Shown here one piece after another: positions 54,606 through 63,887 of a DNA stretch of 64,000 nt. Each line of letters begins with the position of its first letter. Positions within the stretch are counted from its first letter, which is position 1. The notes under the pieces are model-generated. The model was not told the origin of the DNA and did not search any database. It was given only the letters and a program-made list of their open reading frames with translations. The stretch comes from JBCBRD01 sp039819885 (lineage in GTDB: Bacteria > Pseudomonadota > Alphaproteobacteria > Rhizobiales > Hyphomicrobiaceae). The translations under genes were made by a program, and so were the position numbers. Location of the stretch: assembly GCA_039819885.1 (NCBI GenBank), contig JBCBRD010000002.1, positions 5,215 through 69,214 on the forward strand. Direction: 5' to 3'.

Positions 54606-54739
54606 ACCAATACTCACAAACTGCAAGATAGACGTGGAGCTTCGATGACTATGCCGGAGAACAGTCGCTGTCAGAGCGGCAACGAAATCTCCAGTATTGG
54701 CTCAGCTCTTAACTCTTTAACTTGATTGGAGTATCTCCA

Positions 54740-55822
54740 GTGTCTGCCCTGGTCCGCGGCTATGCCTCTGCACTCGTTGCCATCTCAGCTTCCCTACCAC
54801 TTTTTTTGACCACCTCAGCGACCGCCGAAGATGTTGTCATCCACACTGGCGGTTCAAGCGGAGCCTATCACTCGAGTTTCTGCCCGGCGTTGAAGGATCA
54901 GTTGGGCAAGGATGGCATCACTGCGACCTGTGAAGTATCATCCGGCACAGCTGAGAATATGCAAACTGTCTCGGAAAACCTGAGCCATTTCGCCTACGGC
55001 CAGCTCGACGTCCTCGCACTGAAGTCCGGCGCATTTGGAGGTGCGAAACGCTTCGATAAAGTCCGTGTTGATGACGTACGCGAATGCCTGTTCGCAGTGA
55101 CTAAAACCAAAGCATTGTCTAATTTCGGAGAGGTCGCGGTTCGCTCTTCGGAATTGACATTTGTCTTGCCGCCAGAAAAATCCGGTAGCGCAAAAACCTT
55201 CGCCTTCCTCCAGAAGATCGACCCATACGGCCTGGGTCAGGGACGAGCGATCCGTTATGAAGCCGATACCGACAGCGCGATAGACGAAGCCATGTCCAAC
55301 GACAACACCGTCGCTCTCTTCGTGCAATTCCCAGATCCAGAAAACGAACGCTTCAAAGCGATCCAGAAAAAGGGTGGCCACATCGTACCCGTACTGGACC
55401 GCAATCTGCTTGATCAACGCCTCGGCGGACAACGCGTGTACTTCGCCCAGGAAACACAAGTCGCCAACCCAAGCTGGCTGGCGAGCGGCACCAAGGTTGT
55501 CACCTCCTGCACACCGCTTGTCATATTTACAGGGGCCTCCAACGACATTGCCGGGCAGACCGAGCGCGATGACCACGCTGCGATCGTCAGCAAGGTCAAA
55601 GGGTATCGCGCCGACGCACTACTTCCACGACAGTCACTCTTCGCACGCGTTATTCGCCGGACGCGCGAGCTCTCTTCAACAGGCGCTGAAAAGTTCGTGG
55701 AGTACTCAGAAAAGGCCAGGGAGCGTGCCGCACCACTGTTGGATAAAGCACGAGAAGCAGCAGAGCGTGCCGTCGACACAGCCAAACCCCGGCTACAAGA
55801 TGGTGCATCACCCGCACAATGA
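54740..55822 (+). CDS. Periplasmic TAXI family substrate-binding protein
   Basis: A 360-residue exported protein. The signal peptide covers about residues 1-29 (ending TSATAED). A TAXI-type domain follows with VVIHTGGSSGAYHSSFCPAL near the mature N-terminus and EVSSGTAENMQTV. The last 55 residues are a charged amphipathic helix (EYSEKARERAAPLLDKAREAAERAV). I choose GTG 54740 because GGAG lies 8 bases upstream; a TTG at 54722 is in frame. No TRAP permease is nearby. The stop overlaps the SDR gene start (ATGA), so the two are coupled. Confidence 0.8.
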   Translation: MSALVRGYASALVAISASLPLFLTTSATAEDVVIHTGGSSGAYHSSFCPALKDQLGKDGITATCEVSSGTAENMQTVSENLSHFAYGQLDVLALKSGAFGGAKRFDKVRVDDVRECLFAVTKTKALSNFGEVAVRSSELTFVLPPEKSGSAKTFAFLQKIDPYGLGQGRAIRYEADTDSAIDEAMSNDNTVALFVQFPDPENERFKAIQKKGGHIVPVLDRNLLDQRLGGQRVYFAQETQVANPSWLASGTKVVTSCTPLVIFTGASNDIAGQTERDDHAAIVSKVKGYRADALLPRQSLFARVIRRTRELSSTGAEKFVEYSEKARERAAPLLDKAREAAERAVDTAKPRLQDGASPAQ

Positions 55823-56610
55823 CCTCTCAAATAACGAACGACAACACGCCTCCAAAGCACAATGAACGTCGATTGGACGGGCGAACCGCTCTGATCACGG
55901 GAGCATCCCGCGGTCTTGGACGTGCGGTTGCCATGGCCTTTGCGCGTGAGGGCGCCCACATCATCGCGACCGCGCGCCGGGTTGGAGCTCTCGAAGATCT
56001 TGACGACGCCATCAAAGCTGAAGGTTTGGAAGGCGCGACACTCATCCCACTCGATCTGACCAAATCGGACCGGGTCGACGAACTCGGCCCCGCGTTGCAT
56101 CAGCGCTTTGGCCATATCGATATTCTTGTCGGCAACGCCGGCCTACTGGGACCTCTTTCGCCACTTGGGCATATCAAGGCGGACATCTGGGAAATGATCA
56201 TCAACGTGAACCTGAACGCCAATTGGCGTCTCATACGCACGCTTGATCCCCTCTTAAAACAATCAACTGCCGGGCGAGCGGTCTTTGTGACATCGGGCGC
56301 TGCTCAGGGAAAATATGCCTACTGGGGACCTTATGCAGTCTCAAAAGCAGGCCTTGAAGCACTCGCCAAAACGTATGCCTTGGAAGTGCAAAACGAGAAG
56401 GTTCGCTGCAATCTGGTCAATCCCGGCCCGCTGCGAACTGCTATGCGCGAAAAGGCCTTTCCGGGCGAGGACCCGTTGACCGTGCCGCTTCCCGAAGACA
56501 TGGCAGGCGCGTTCGTGGAGCTTTGCTCAGCCGACTGTGACCTCAACGGCGCAACTGTCGACGGTCGTCAATGGCTCGCCACACATAGCCTCAGCCAAAG
56601 CATCGGATAG
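55819..56610 (+). CDS. Short-chain dehydrogenase/reductase
   Basis: A 263-residue SDR enzyme. The NAD(P) motif is TGASRGLG (about 27-34), the structural NAG motif is in VGNAGLLG, and the catalytic YxxxK is in YAVSK, with the Ser in VTSGAAQG. It reduces or oxidises a small carbonyl or alcohol; the substrate is unknown. In many Rhizobiales a similar SDR gene directly follows purF. Here a TAXI gene lies between them and overlaps this start by 4 bases. Confidence 0.9.
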   Translation: MTSQITNDNTPPKHNERRLDGRTALITGASRGLGRAVAMAFAREGAHIIATARRVGALEDLDDAIKAEGLEGATLIPLDLTKSDRVDELGPALHQRFGHIDILVGNAGLLGPLSPLGHIKADIWEMIINVNLNANWRLIRTLDPLLKQSTAGRAVFVTSGAAQGKYAYWGPYAVSKAGLEALAKTYALEVQNEKVRCNLVNPGPLRTAMREKAFPGEDPLTVPLPEDMAGAFVELCSADCDLNGATVDGRQWLATHSLSQSIG

Positions 56611-56642
56611 AGCGTCTACTATTAAGCCGCCACTCTATCGGC

Positions 56643-57455
56643 CTATGAGCCACGCCCCTCAAAGACGATCTCCATCCCATCGTAGGCTGGCTCCACATGA
56701 TCAGGCAGATCTCGTCGCAAAGTATCGTAGTCCAGCTCAGTCGTCATATGGGTCAGGATCGCGCGTTTCGGCCTGAGTTTGTCGATCCACTCTAGCGCTT
56801 GTTTTACGTTGAAGTGACTTGGGTGCGCGCTGTAGCGAAGTGCATCGACAATCCATACATCTAACCCTTGCATGGCTTCGATTGACTCGTCAGGCATGCT
56901 GGAGATGTCCGGCGTGTATCCCAGGTTTCCGAAACGGAACCCAATCGTCGGCATCTTCCCGTGCATCTGCGCAATAACATCGGCAGCAATTTCTCCACCT
57001 TCACCACTGATCGTCAAATGCTGGGTTGGTTCAATCTTCGTAGCCGTCATGATGGGCTTGTATTCCGACCCTTCTCGTGTTGCGAAACAGTACGCAAAAC
57101 GATGGGTGAGGCTGTCGATCGTATGCTCATCCGCGTACACCTCGACGCGCCGTTTCATCGCAAAATGGACCATCCGAAGATCATCAATCCCATGCGTATG
57201 GTCCGCGTGATCATGCGTATAGAAGACTGCGTCCAATGACGTGACCCGTGCATCAATGAGTTGTTCACGCAGATCAGGCGGTGTGTCGATCAGGATCGAC
57301 GTCCGCCCGCCTTTGCCATTAAAGCGGTCAACAAGAACACTACATCGACGCCGACGGTTCTTCGGGTTTTCTGGATCGCAACGGCCCCAGTGTGGTCCAA
57401 GGCGAGGCACGCCACCGGAAGGACCACAGCCCAAAATCGTGAAACGATAACTCAT
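56643..57455 (-). CDS. MBL-fold metallohydrolase (PhnP-like)
   Basis: A 270-residue metallo-beta-lactamase-fold enzyme. The metal motif reads THDHADH (about 100-106). ILGCGPSGGVPRLG at the start, ILIDTPPDLREQL, LTHMTTELDYD and a late His match the PhnP/cyclic-phosphodiesterase-like group. It is the last gene of the tightly packed metG-tatD cluster and overlaps tatD by 4 bases. Confidence 0.9.
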   Translation of the reverse strand: MSYRFTILGCGPSGGVPRLGPHWGRCDPENPKNRRRRCSVLVDRFNGKGGRTSILIDTPPDLREQLIDARVTSLDAVFYTHDHADHTHGIDDLRMVHFAMKRRVEVYADEHTIDSLTHRFAYCFATREGSEYKPIMTATKIEPTQHLTISGEGGEIAADVIAQMHGKMPTIGFRFGNLGYTPDISSMPDESIEAMQGLDVWIVDALRYSAHPSHFNVKQALEWIDKLRPKRAILTHMTTELDYDTLRRDLPDHVEPAYDGMEIVFEGRGS

Positions 57456-58282
57456 ACTGCGGCATCACCTGTCACGCTAACGTCGCTGGGTTTCGCGACC
57501 CCGCTCGGGCGCTGCGCTTTCGTGTAGTAGCGATAGAAATTACTGCTCGTGGCCGATGCGAATGCATCTAACGACAGACCGCGCACGTCGGCCAACGTTT
57601 GCGCAGTCTGTGCGACATACGCCGGCTCATTCGTCTTCCCGCGATAGGGCGTTGGCGCGAGATAAGGCGCGTCTGTCTCAACCAAAATGTGGTCCAACGG
57701 AATATCAGCCGCGATCGCCCGCAGCTCTTCGGCTTTCTTAAATGTCACGACACCGGAGAAGGACACAAGCATCTCCATCTCGACAGCAGCCATCGCAAGC
57801 TCACGTCCCCCGGTAAAGCAGTGCAGAACCGCTTTGAACGGTGCTATTGCATAACTCTCCCGCAAGACACGCAACGTGTGCTCATCCGCTTCCCTTGTGT
57901 GGATCTCAAGCGGCAACCCTGTCTCGCGAGCCGCCTCAATGTGCTTGAGAAAGCCTGCCTCTTGGGCTTCTATCGGAGCATTCTTGTAATGGTAGTCCAG
58001 CCCCGCTTCGCCTACAGCAACACACTTCGGATGCTGGCTCAGCTGAACGATGTCGGAAACAGGAACGTCCAGTTCCTGATCGGCATTGTGCGGATGCGTG
58101 CCAACCGAAAAATAGACGTTGTCAAATCGCTCGGCGATTGTCCGATACGTGTCGACCTTTTCAATAAACGTTGAGATCGTCACTATTGTTTCCACGCCAG
58201 CAACGCGCGCGCGATCAACAAGCCCGTCGAGGTCGTCAGCGAACTGGGGAAAATCGAGATGGCAGTGGTGGTCGACAAGCAT
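57452..58282 (-). CDS. TatD family metal-dependent hydrolase
   Basis: A 276-residue TIM-barrel hydrolase of the TatD/YcfH group. Metal ligands are in VDHHCHLDF at the start, GEAGLDYHY, and VLHCFTGG; ETDAPYLAP carries the late Asp. Family members act as DNA exonucleases or D-aminoacyl-tRNA-type deacylases. It overlaps metG by one base and the MBL gene by four. Confidence 0.92.
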   Translation of the reverse strand: MLVDHHCHLDFPQFADDLDGLVDRARVAGVETIVTISTFIEKVDTYRTIAERFDNVYFSVGTHPHNADQELDVPVSDIVQLSQHPKCVAVGEAGLDYHYKNAPIEAQEAGFLKHIEAARETGLPLEIHTREADEHTLRVLRESYAIAPFKAVLHCFTGGRELAMAAVEMEMLVSFSGVVTFKKAEELRAIAADIPLDHILVETDAPYLAPTPYRGKTNEPAYVAQTAQTLADVRGLSLDAFASATSSNFYRYYTKAQRPSGVAKPSDVSVTGDAAV

Positions 58283-59862
58283 TAGCTCTTACCTCCAGAC
58301 GCACCCATTGCCTCTGGCTCAACATATCGCGGAAAGACGCCACTCGGCGCGGGTAGAGCAAGACCAGGCCTCAGTCGGTGATCCGGTCCAAGTCCCTCAA
58401 AGCGGCGTGCGGCCGTATCACCCTCAGGCTGAGCCAACAGGTCGAGCAACCGGTGACACGATGTCGGCATGACAGGAAGTGCGAGAATTGCGACCTGCCG
58501 CACAATCTCCGCAGTGACGTAGAGGATGGTGCCCATGCGTTCGGGATCAGTCTTCTTTTTCGCCCATGGCTCTTCACCCGCAAAATAGCGATTGGTATCA
58601 GCCACAACCGCCCAAACAGCTTCCAAATACTTATGGATGGCCTGCTTCGACATAGCTTCCCGCGCGACAGGTAAGAGACCATCAACCGCCGACAAAATCA
58701 CCTGATCTTCCGCACTCAACGCGCCTGGCTTCGGCACGATCCCTTCACAGTTCTTGGCAATCATCGACAACGACCGTTGGGCTAGATTACCGAGATCATT
58801 CGCCAGATCAGCATTTGTGCGATTAACGATCGCCTCATGCGAATAGCTGCCATCTTGACCGAACGAGACTTCGCGCAAAAGGAAGAACCGCACCTGATCA
58901 AGACCGTAGGTTTCAACCATCCCGAACGGGTCGACGACATTGCCCACCGATTTGGACATCTTCTCCCCACGGTTGAACAAGAACCCATGTGCGAAAATCC
59001 GCCTAGGCAGCGGCAAGCCAGCAGACATCAAAAACGCTGGCCAATAGACGGCATGAAAACGTACAATATCTTTGCCGATCACGTGGATGTCGGCCGGCCA
59101 ATACGTCCAAAGATCTGACGTTTCATCAGGATAGCCAAGCGCTGTGATGTAGTTGGTCAACGCATCGACCCAAACGTACATGACATGGTTTTCGTCACCT
59201 GGAACCGGGACACCCCAATCAAACGTGGTGCGGGAAATGGAGAGATCCTGCAGACCACCGGCCACAAAACTGCGGACCTCGTTTCGCCGTTCCACCGGGC
59301 CTATAAAATCGGGAACAGTATCGTAGTGCGCTAACAATCTGTCTTCATACGCCGATAGCTTAAAGAAGTACGTCTCCTCCTCCGTCCACTCCACAGGCGT
59401 ACCTTGCGGTCCAACACGCACACCATCGTTGCCAACAGTGGTTTCCTTTTCATCGTAATAGGCTTCATCCCGAACCGAGTACCAACCGGTGTAGGTTCTG
59501 GTAAAAATATCACCGCTATCCTGCATACGCTGCCAGATCGCCTGACACGCCCGATAGTGTCGCTCCTCGGTCGTTCGAATGAAGTCGTCGTTGGAGAGGC
59601 CGAGAACGCGCGCCATCTCCTGAAACTGCGCAGCGTTTTGATCGGCCAATTGACGCGGAGTAACCCCAGCCTTTTCAGCCGTCTGCTTCATCTTCAGCCC
59701 ATGCTCGTCTGTTCCTGTTAGGAAAAAGACGTCGTACCCATCCGCACGCTGGAACCGCGCCAGAGTATCGGTCGCAATCGCCTCGTAAGCATGCCCGATA
59801 TGGGGCACGCCATTGGGATAGGAAATTGCCGTCGTTATAAAGAACGGCTTTTGGTCGGGCAT
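58282..59862 (-). CDS. metG: Methionine--tRNA ligase
   Basis: A 526-residue class I synthetase. The HIGH motif reads HIGH at residues 21-24 and the KMSKS motif reads KMSKS near 305. There are no CxxC zinc pairs, so it belongs to the short, zinc-ligand-free type known in Alphaproteobacteria. It lacks a C-terminal tRNA-binding EMAP-like domain. It charges both initiator and elongator tRNA-Met. Confidence 0.96.
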   Translation of the reverse strand: MPDQKPFFITTAISYPNGVPHIGHAYEAIATDTLARFQRADGYDVFFLTGTDEHGLKMKQTAEKAGVTPRQLADQNAAQFQEMARVLGLSNDDFIRTTEERHYRACQAIWQRMQDSGDIFTRTYTGWYSVRDEAYYDEKETTVGNDGVRVGPQGTPVEWTEEETYFFKLSAYEDRLLAHYDTVPDFIGPVERRNEVRSFVAGGLQDLSISRTTFDWGVPVPGDENHVMYVWVDALTNYITALGYPDETSDLWTYWPADIHVIGKDIVRFHAVYWPAFLMSAGLPLPRRIFAHGFLFNRGEKMSKSVGNVVDPFGMVETYGLDQVRFFLLREVSFGQDGSYSHEAIVNRTNADLANDLGNLAQRSLSMIAKNCEGIVPKPGALSAEDQVILSAVDGLLPVAREAMSKQAIHKYLEAVWAVVADTNRYFAGEEPWAKKKTDPERMGTILYVTAEIVRQVAILALPVMPTSCHRLLDLLAQPEGDTAARRFEGLGPDHRLRPGLALPAPSGVFPRYVEPEAMGASGGKS

Positions 59863-59961
59863 CGATGACCTTCTTTGGATCGTGTTGCGGCTTCACCGCG
59901 CCGTCACATCATGTGTTGCTAAATGTTGCACGCACATCGGCACAACTCTTGGTGCTGTTCG

Positions 59962-61104
59962 CTAGCGCGCCCCGGCAGTCTGCGCAAGACGACTGACTGT
60001 CTCCAGGATGAGTGACTTGCGATCCAGATTGAGGGATTTCGTTTGGCTTTTGGCATTTTGAATTCCGTCCCACACCTCGGCCCAATCTGACAATCGGGCC
60101 GAAGCGGACATATGATTAGATAGTTTGATCAGAGACTTACTCAGCGGAGCACCGCCTGCAATCGGCGCGCCCGACGCGGCGCGCACACACTGATGCAGAC
60201 TCCCCAAAAGCATGTCAAAAAACACATCGTAACGTTCAGCAGCGGCAGCAGGCGCAAGTTCGTCAGATATCTTATGCACCTTGCCCCAATCGACTGCCGG
60301 CAGCTGCCCCAGCATGGTGTGCACCGCCTTCGCCAGTTCAGCGCCCTTGAGCGCATGAAGCGACAAAAGCCGACGCACACTCCCATCAGCCATGGGTTCA
60401 AGTGCTTCAAACTCGGAGGCATCAATTGCATCAGCAGAGCCTGCAAGCAGGGCCGTATCCACGGCAAGTTTCAGATCCTGGCGACCTAAGCTAGAAAACT
60501 GAAGTCGTCTGCATCGCGATCGGATCGTGTTCAAGAGCCGTCCGGGCTCCGACGAAATCAGCAAAAACACTGTGCGTGGTGGAGGCTCTTCCAGCGACTT
60601 CAACAAGGCGTTGGCCGCATTGATATTCAACTCATCCGCAGTGTCGACAATCACAACGCGCCAATCTTGCGCTTCTCCACGAGAAGACAAAAAACCCTTT
60701 ACGGACCGAACTGCATCAACAGGGATACTGGCAGTGAAACGCTTTGCCTTGATGTCGTAGGGCCGTCGGATCACCAGCAGCCTCGGGTGAGACAATGCCC
60801 GAACTTGCCGTGCAGTTGGCCCATCGGGCTGCACCCCGAAATCGCTTGAACGACCAGTCCTTTCCGCGCCCGGTGCGAGAATGGTTTCCGCTAACCGGTA
60901 AGCTAGTGTTGCCTTCCCAATTCCTGCTGTTCCAGACAAGATCCACGCATGATGCATGCGCCCACTCGTGATCGCGTCAACAAGCGCGGTCCTCTGGGTA
61001 TCGTGTCCGAATACCGAGGCCGTTTCGCGCGGATGGGCAAAACCCTCCAGCCGGTCAGCTTCCGGAAAGACTTCAATCTCGCGTTCTTGAACCCGTCTCG
61101 CCAC
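59962..61104 (-). CDS. holB: DNA polymerase III delta' subunit
   Basis: A 380-residue clamp-loader subunit. The N-terminal AAA+ domain shows the P-loop-like GTAGIGKATLAYRLAE (about 58-73), VDTADELNINAANALLKSLEEPP and LISSEPGRLLNTIRSRC (sensor region). A helical C-terminal domain follows. With DnaX and HolA it loads the sliding clamp. It is 18 bases downstream of tmk. Confidence 0.93.
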   Translation of the reverse strand: MARRVQEREIEVFPEADRLEGFAHPRETASVFGHDTQRTALVDAITSGRMHHAWILSGTAGIGKATLAYRLAETILAPGAERTGRSSDFGVQPDGPTARQVRALSHPRLLVIRRPYDIKAKRFTASIPVDAVRSVKGFLSSRGEAQDWRVVIVDTADELNINAANALLKSLEEPPPRTVFLLISSEPGRLLNTIRSRCRRLQFSSLGRQDLKLAVDTALLAGSADAIDASEFEALEPMADGSVRRLLSLHALKGAELAKAVHTMLGQLPAVDWGKVHKISDELAPAAAAERYDVFFDMLLGSLHQCVRAASGAPIAGGAPLSKSLIKLSNHMSASARLSDWAEVWDGIQNAKSQTKSLNLDRKSLILETVSRLAQTAGAR

Positions 61105-61122
61105 GTAACTGTTTCCAGGTCT

Positions 61123-61776
61123 TTAATTGCTGACGTTCGAACGCTTTGCACTGTTGGGCTTAATGAGGCGCGCCCTTACGTGTTCTAACAGTTCCGCACC
61201 AACGTCATCCGGCGGGGCATTCGCATCAACAACCACACAGCGCTCAGGCTCTCGCAACGCAATCTTCAAGAATGCCTGTCGAATAGCGTCGTGCCGCGCA
61301 GCACTTGCCTCATCAAAACGAGAAAGTGCACCCCGGGCCGAAACACGCGCCGTCGAAACGTTGGTTGGAAGATCCAGTACGATCGTAAGATCCGGCAACC
61401 ACGGCGCGACGCAAAACTGCTCAATAGCCATGACGAGATCAGCACGAATGCCCTCGATCTCACCCTGGTAGACGCGTGTGCTATCGATATAGCGATCGCA
61501 AACAACCCAGGCACCACGCTCCAAAGCCGGCTTAATCATCGCGGTAATGTGCTCAGCGCGCGCGGCAGCAAACAGCAGGAATTCAGCGTTCGGCTCGACA
61601 GGTTTTTTGTCCAAGATCACGGCGCGAATACGTTCAGACAATTCCGCCCCGCCCGGTTCCCGCGTCAGGACCGCTTCGATCCCGTGCTGCTCCAAGGCGC
61701 CTTGCAGCAAGGAGGCCTGGGTCGACTTCCCCGTACCTTCGCCACCTTCAAGAGTGATGAGCCGTCCGGGCGCCAT
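61123..61776 (-). CDS. tmk: Thymidylate kinase
   Basis: A 217-residue kinase that makes dTDP from dTMP. The P-loop reads GGEGTGKST (about 11-19). The DRYIDSTRVYQG motif and a lid region near 140-150 (RVSARGALSRFD) are family features. It lies between dacC and holB in the packed cell-wall/replication cluster. Confidence 0.95.
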   Translation of the reverse strand: MAPGRLITLEGGEGTGKSTQASLLQGALEQHGIEAVLTREPGGAELSERIRAVILDKKPVEPNAEFLLFAAARAEHITAMIKPALERGAWVVCDRYIDSTRVYQGEIEGIRADLVMAIEQFCVAPWLPDLTIVLDLPTNVSTARVSARGALSRFDEASAARHDAIRQAFLKIALREPERCVVVDANAPPDDVGAELLEHVRARLIKPNSAKRSNVSN

Positions 61777-61839
61777 GATGGTTTATGCCTATACGATGAG
61801 AACTCCATCCCCCAGTCCAACCAGCTCATACTGGCGGCA

Positions 61840-63111
61840 TCAAAGGACGCTATCAATCAAGCCTGATGCTTTATCACCCAACCACCGCAGTGTCAGTACA
61901 GCGATGGAATCGACCCCCCGCCGCACTATGCTGCCACGAGGCACATCCTCAGCAGCGTAGAGAGGGACATTGTTCACCGAATTCGTGCCCGTCGTCACAC
62001 GCAGCTGTGCTACCTGATCGCCTTCTTTAATCGGCGCCTTCAGAGGCCCGTCGTACACGATTTCAAATGAAAGCCGTTTTGCTTCAGCCCCCTTTGGAAG
62101 CAGAACGGTAACGTCGCCATCGCCCCGCAATGGGACATAGAACGTTTTGCCACCCCAAACGCGCGCTGTACCGACCGTGTCAGCAGCATCAAAAACCTTA
62201 TAATTGTCGAACGACTTGTACCCCCAAGCAATCAGCTTGGCGGCCTCCGCCTTCCGCTCGCGAGCAGAACTCAAACCGTGAACCACGACAACCAGACGCT
62301 GGTCCTTCTGAACAGTGGACGCCGCTAAACCATACCCAGACACCTTGAGATGTCCGGTCTTGAGGCCGTCTGCGCCAATGTTCATCGAAAGCAGCGGATT
62401 GCGATTGTAAAACGCATAGGGGCGACTGCGCCGCGGTGGCTGATAAGGAAATTTCCGCTGCCCAAAGTAGGGATAATACTCGGGATAGGTCTTGATCAGA
62501 TAGCGGGACAACTTCGCGATTTCCCGAATGGTCATCAACTGATCGGGATGTGGCAATCCTGTCGAATTGCCAAAGGTGGATTGCTCTAACCCAATCTCCC
62601 GAGCTTCTTTGACCATCCTTTTTGCAAAAGCTGCCTCAGACCCACTCATCCCCTCAGCGATAACAATGCAGGCATCGTTACCGGATTGTATGGCGATCCC
62701 TTTGACCAGATCTTCAACCGAGATGGATTTCCCCAGCCCCGCAAACATCGCGGAGGTTCCCGAGGGAGCACCACCGGTCCGCCATGCGTTCTCACTGACC
62801 TTGAAAGTATCATCGAGCTTGAGTTTGCCTTCGCGTAACGCGCGGAAAATAACCGCCAACGTCATCAGCTTGCTCATGCTTGCAGGCGGCACCAAGTTGT
62901 CGGCGTTCTTCTGGAACAATACAGCGCCAGTTGAATGATCAATAAGAATGGCTTGTTTGGCTTTTGTCTGGAATGGCTTGATTTGCGCCAAGCCAGGTGC
63001 TGCGGAGACCACGCAGGCCAATAAGATGACGACTTGGAAGCTAAACAGCCGAACGCACCAAGTGGCCCAGGCTGATGGGATGAACCCCAAAGCCGTGCTC
63101 TCAGCATTCAT
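61840..63111 (-). CDS. D-alanyl-D-alanine carboxypeptidase (PBP5/6 type)
   Basis: A 423-residue penicillin-binding protein that trims the terminal D-Ala from peptidoglycan stem peptides. It has a signal peptide (about 20-43), SxxK motif S78-MSK81, SGN in IQSGNDACI and KTG in GLKTGHLKVSG. The C-terminal domain (about 295-423) is the usual beta-rich extension, ending in an amphipathic anchor helix (SIAVLTLRWLGDKASGLIDSVL region). Usually called dacC or dacA; I leave the symbol open. Confidence 0.94.
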   Translation of the reverse strand: MNAESTALGFIPSAWATWCVRLFSFQVVILLACVVSAAPGLAQIKPFQTKAKQAILIDHSTGAVLFQKNADNLVPPASMSKLMTLAVIFRALREGKLKLDDTFKVSENAWRTGGAPSGTSAMFAGLGKSISVEDLVKGIAIQSGNDACIVIAEGMSGSEAAFAKRMVKEAREIGLEQSTFGNSTGLPHPDQLMTIREIAKLSRYLIKTYPEYYPYFGQRKFPYQPPRRSRPYAFYNRNPLLSMNIGADGLKTGHLKVSGYGLAASTVQKDQRLVVVVHGLSSARERKAEAAKLIAWGYKSFDNYKVFDAADTVGTARVWGGKTFYVPLRGDGDVTVLLPKGAEAKRLSFEIVYDGPLKAPIKEGDQVAQLRVTTGTNSVNNVPLYAAEDVPRGSIVRRGVDSIAVLTLRWLGDKASGLIDSVL

Positions 63112-63227
63112 TGTTCAGCACCCCCTGCAGCGCAGCGCAACCGCCAAAATGAAAGACTATTAGAGGTTATTGACCGTTCAATTCAAAGGGTCAACAGACC
63201 CCCTCGCTTTATTCGCCGCATGCCAGA

Positions 63228-63887
63228 TTAGCGACGCATCGAGGCCAGATGTGTGCGTTCACGCGAATCATCACCATTGAGCGGTGCCCGCCCAGCATAC
63301 TTCACGCGAACCTTACCGACGCCTTGATGGTGGAAGCCCAATTCCTTCGCCACCCGATGCGATGCGTCGAGAATACGGCTATGTTTGTAGGGACCACGAT
63401 CATTGATCCGGACCAGCACCGTGAGTCCGTTTTCAAGGTTCGTCACATAGGCAAACGACGGTAGCGGCAAGGTTGGATGCGCGGCCGTCAGCGCGTTTTG
63501 GTCGAAGGTCTCGCCATTCGCCGTCTTCTTACCGTGAAAGCCAGGCCCATACCACGAGGCGACACCACTCTGGTCGTAGGTCTTATCCACCTTCGGCGTG
63601 TACCATTTCCCGTTGATCTTATAGGGCCGACCAATTTTGTAATGCCCGCCACCCTTCGGCAGTCCGCCCGATGCCCGCTTTGCTGGGCCAGACGGACCAC
63701 GTCGACTACTCACAGCCCAATCTTGAGGTGCACTCTGGGGAACCGGTGTCACCGACGCCGACCAGAGCCCTGATGGTTGTACATCAGGGGCCTGCGATGA
63801 CCCCGCACAACCCACTAAAGCAACCCCAGCTAAGACGCTGACGGGTACCCGTCTTGAAACGCTCCCAGCTGTCGTCAATCCGAACAT
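63228..63887 (-). CDS. rlpA: RlpA-type septal-ring lipoprotein
   Basis: A 219-residue lipoprotein. The lipobox reads VALVGC (Cys about 27). The double-psi beta-barrel (about 105-190) shows SWYGPGFHGKKTANGE, TAAHPTLPLPS and RINDRGPY. In Pseudomonas RlpA cuts peptidoglycan strands that lack stem peptides. The usual SPOR domain is absent, and the tail is short and charged. I choose ATG 63887 so the lipobox falls at a normal distance. It leads the dacC-tmk-holB-metG-tatD-MBL gene run. Confidence 0.88.
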   Translation of the reverse strand: MFGLTTAGSVSRRVPVSVLAGVALVGCAGSSQAPDVQPSGLWSASVTPVPQSAPQDWAVSSRRGPSGPAKRASGGLPKGGGHYKIGRPYKINGKWYTPKVDKTYDQSGVASWYGPGFHGKKTANGETFDQNALTAAHPTLPLPSFAYVTNLENGLTVLVRINDRGPYKHSRILDASHRVAKELGFHHQGVGKVRVKYAGRAPLNGDDSRERTHLASMRR

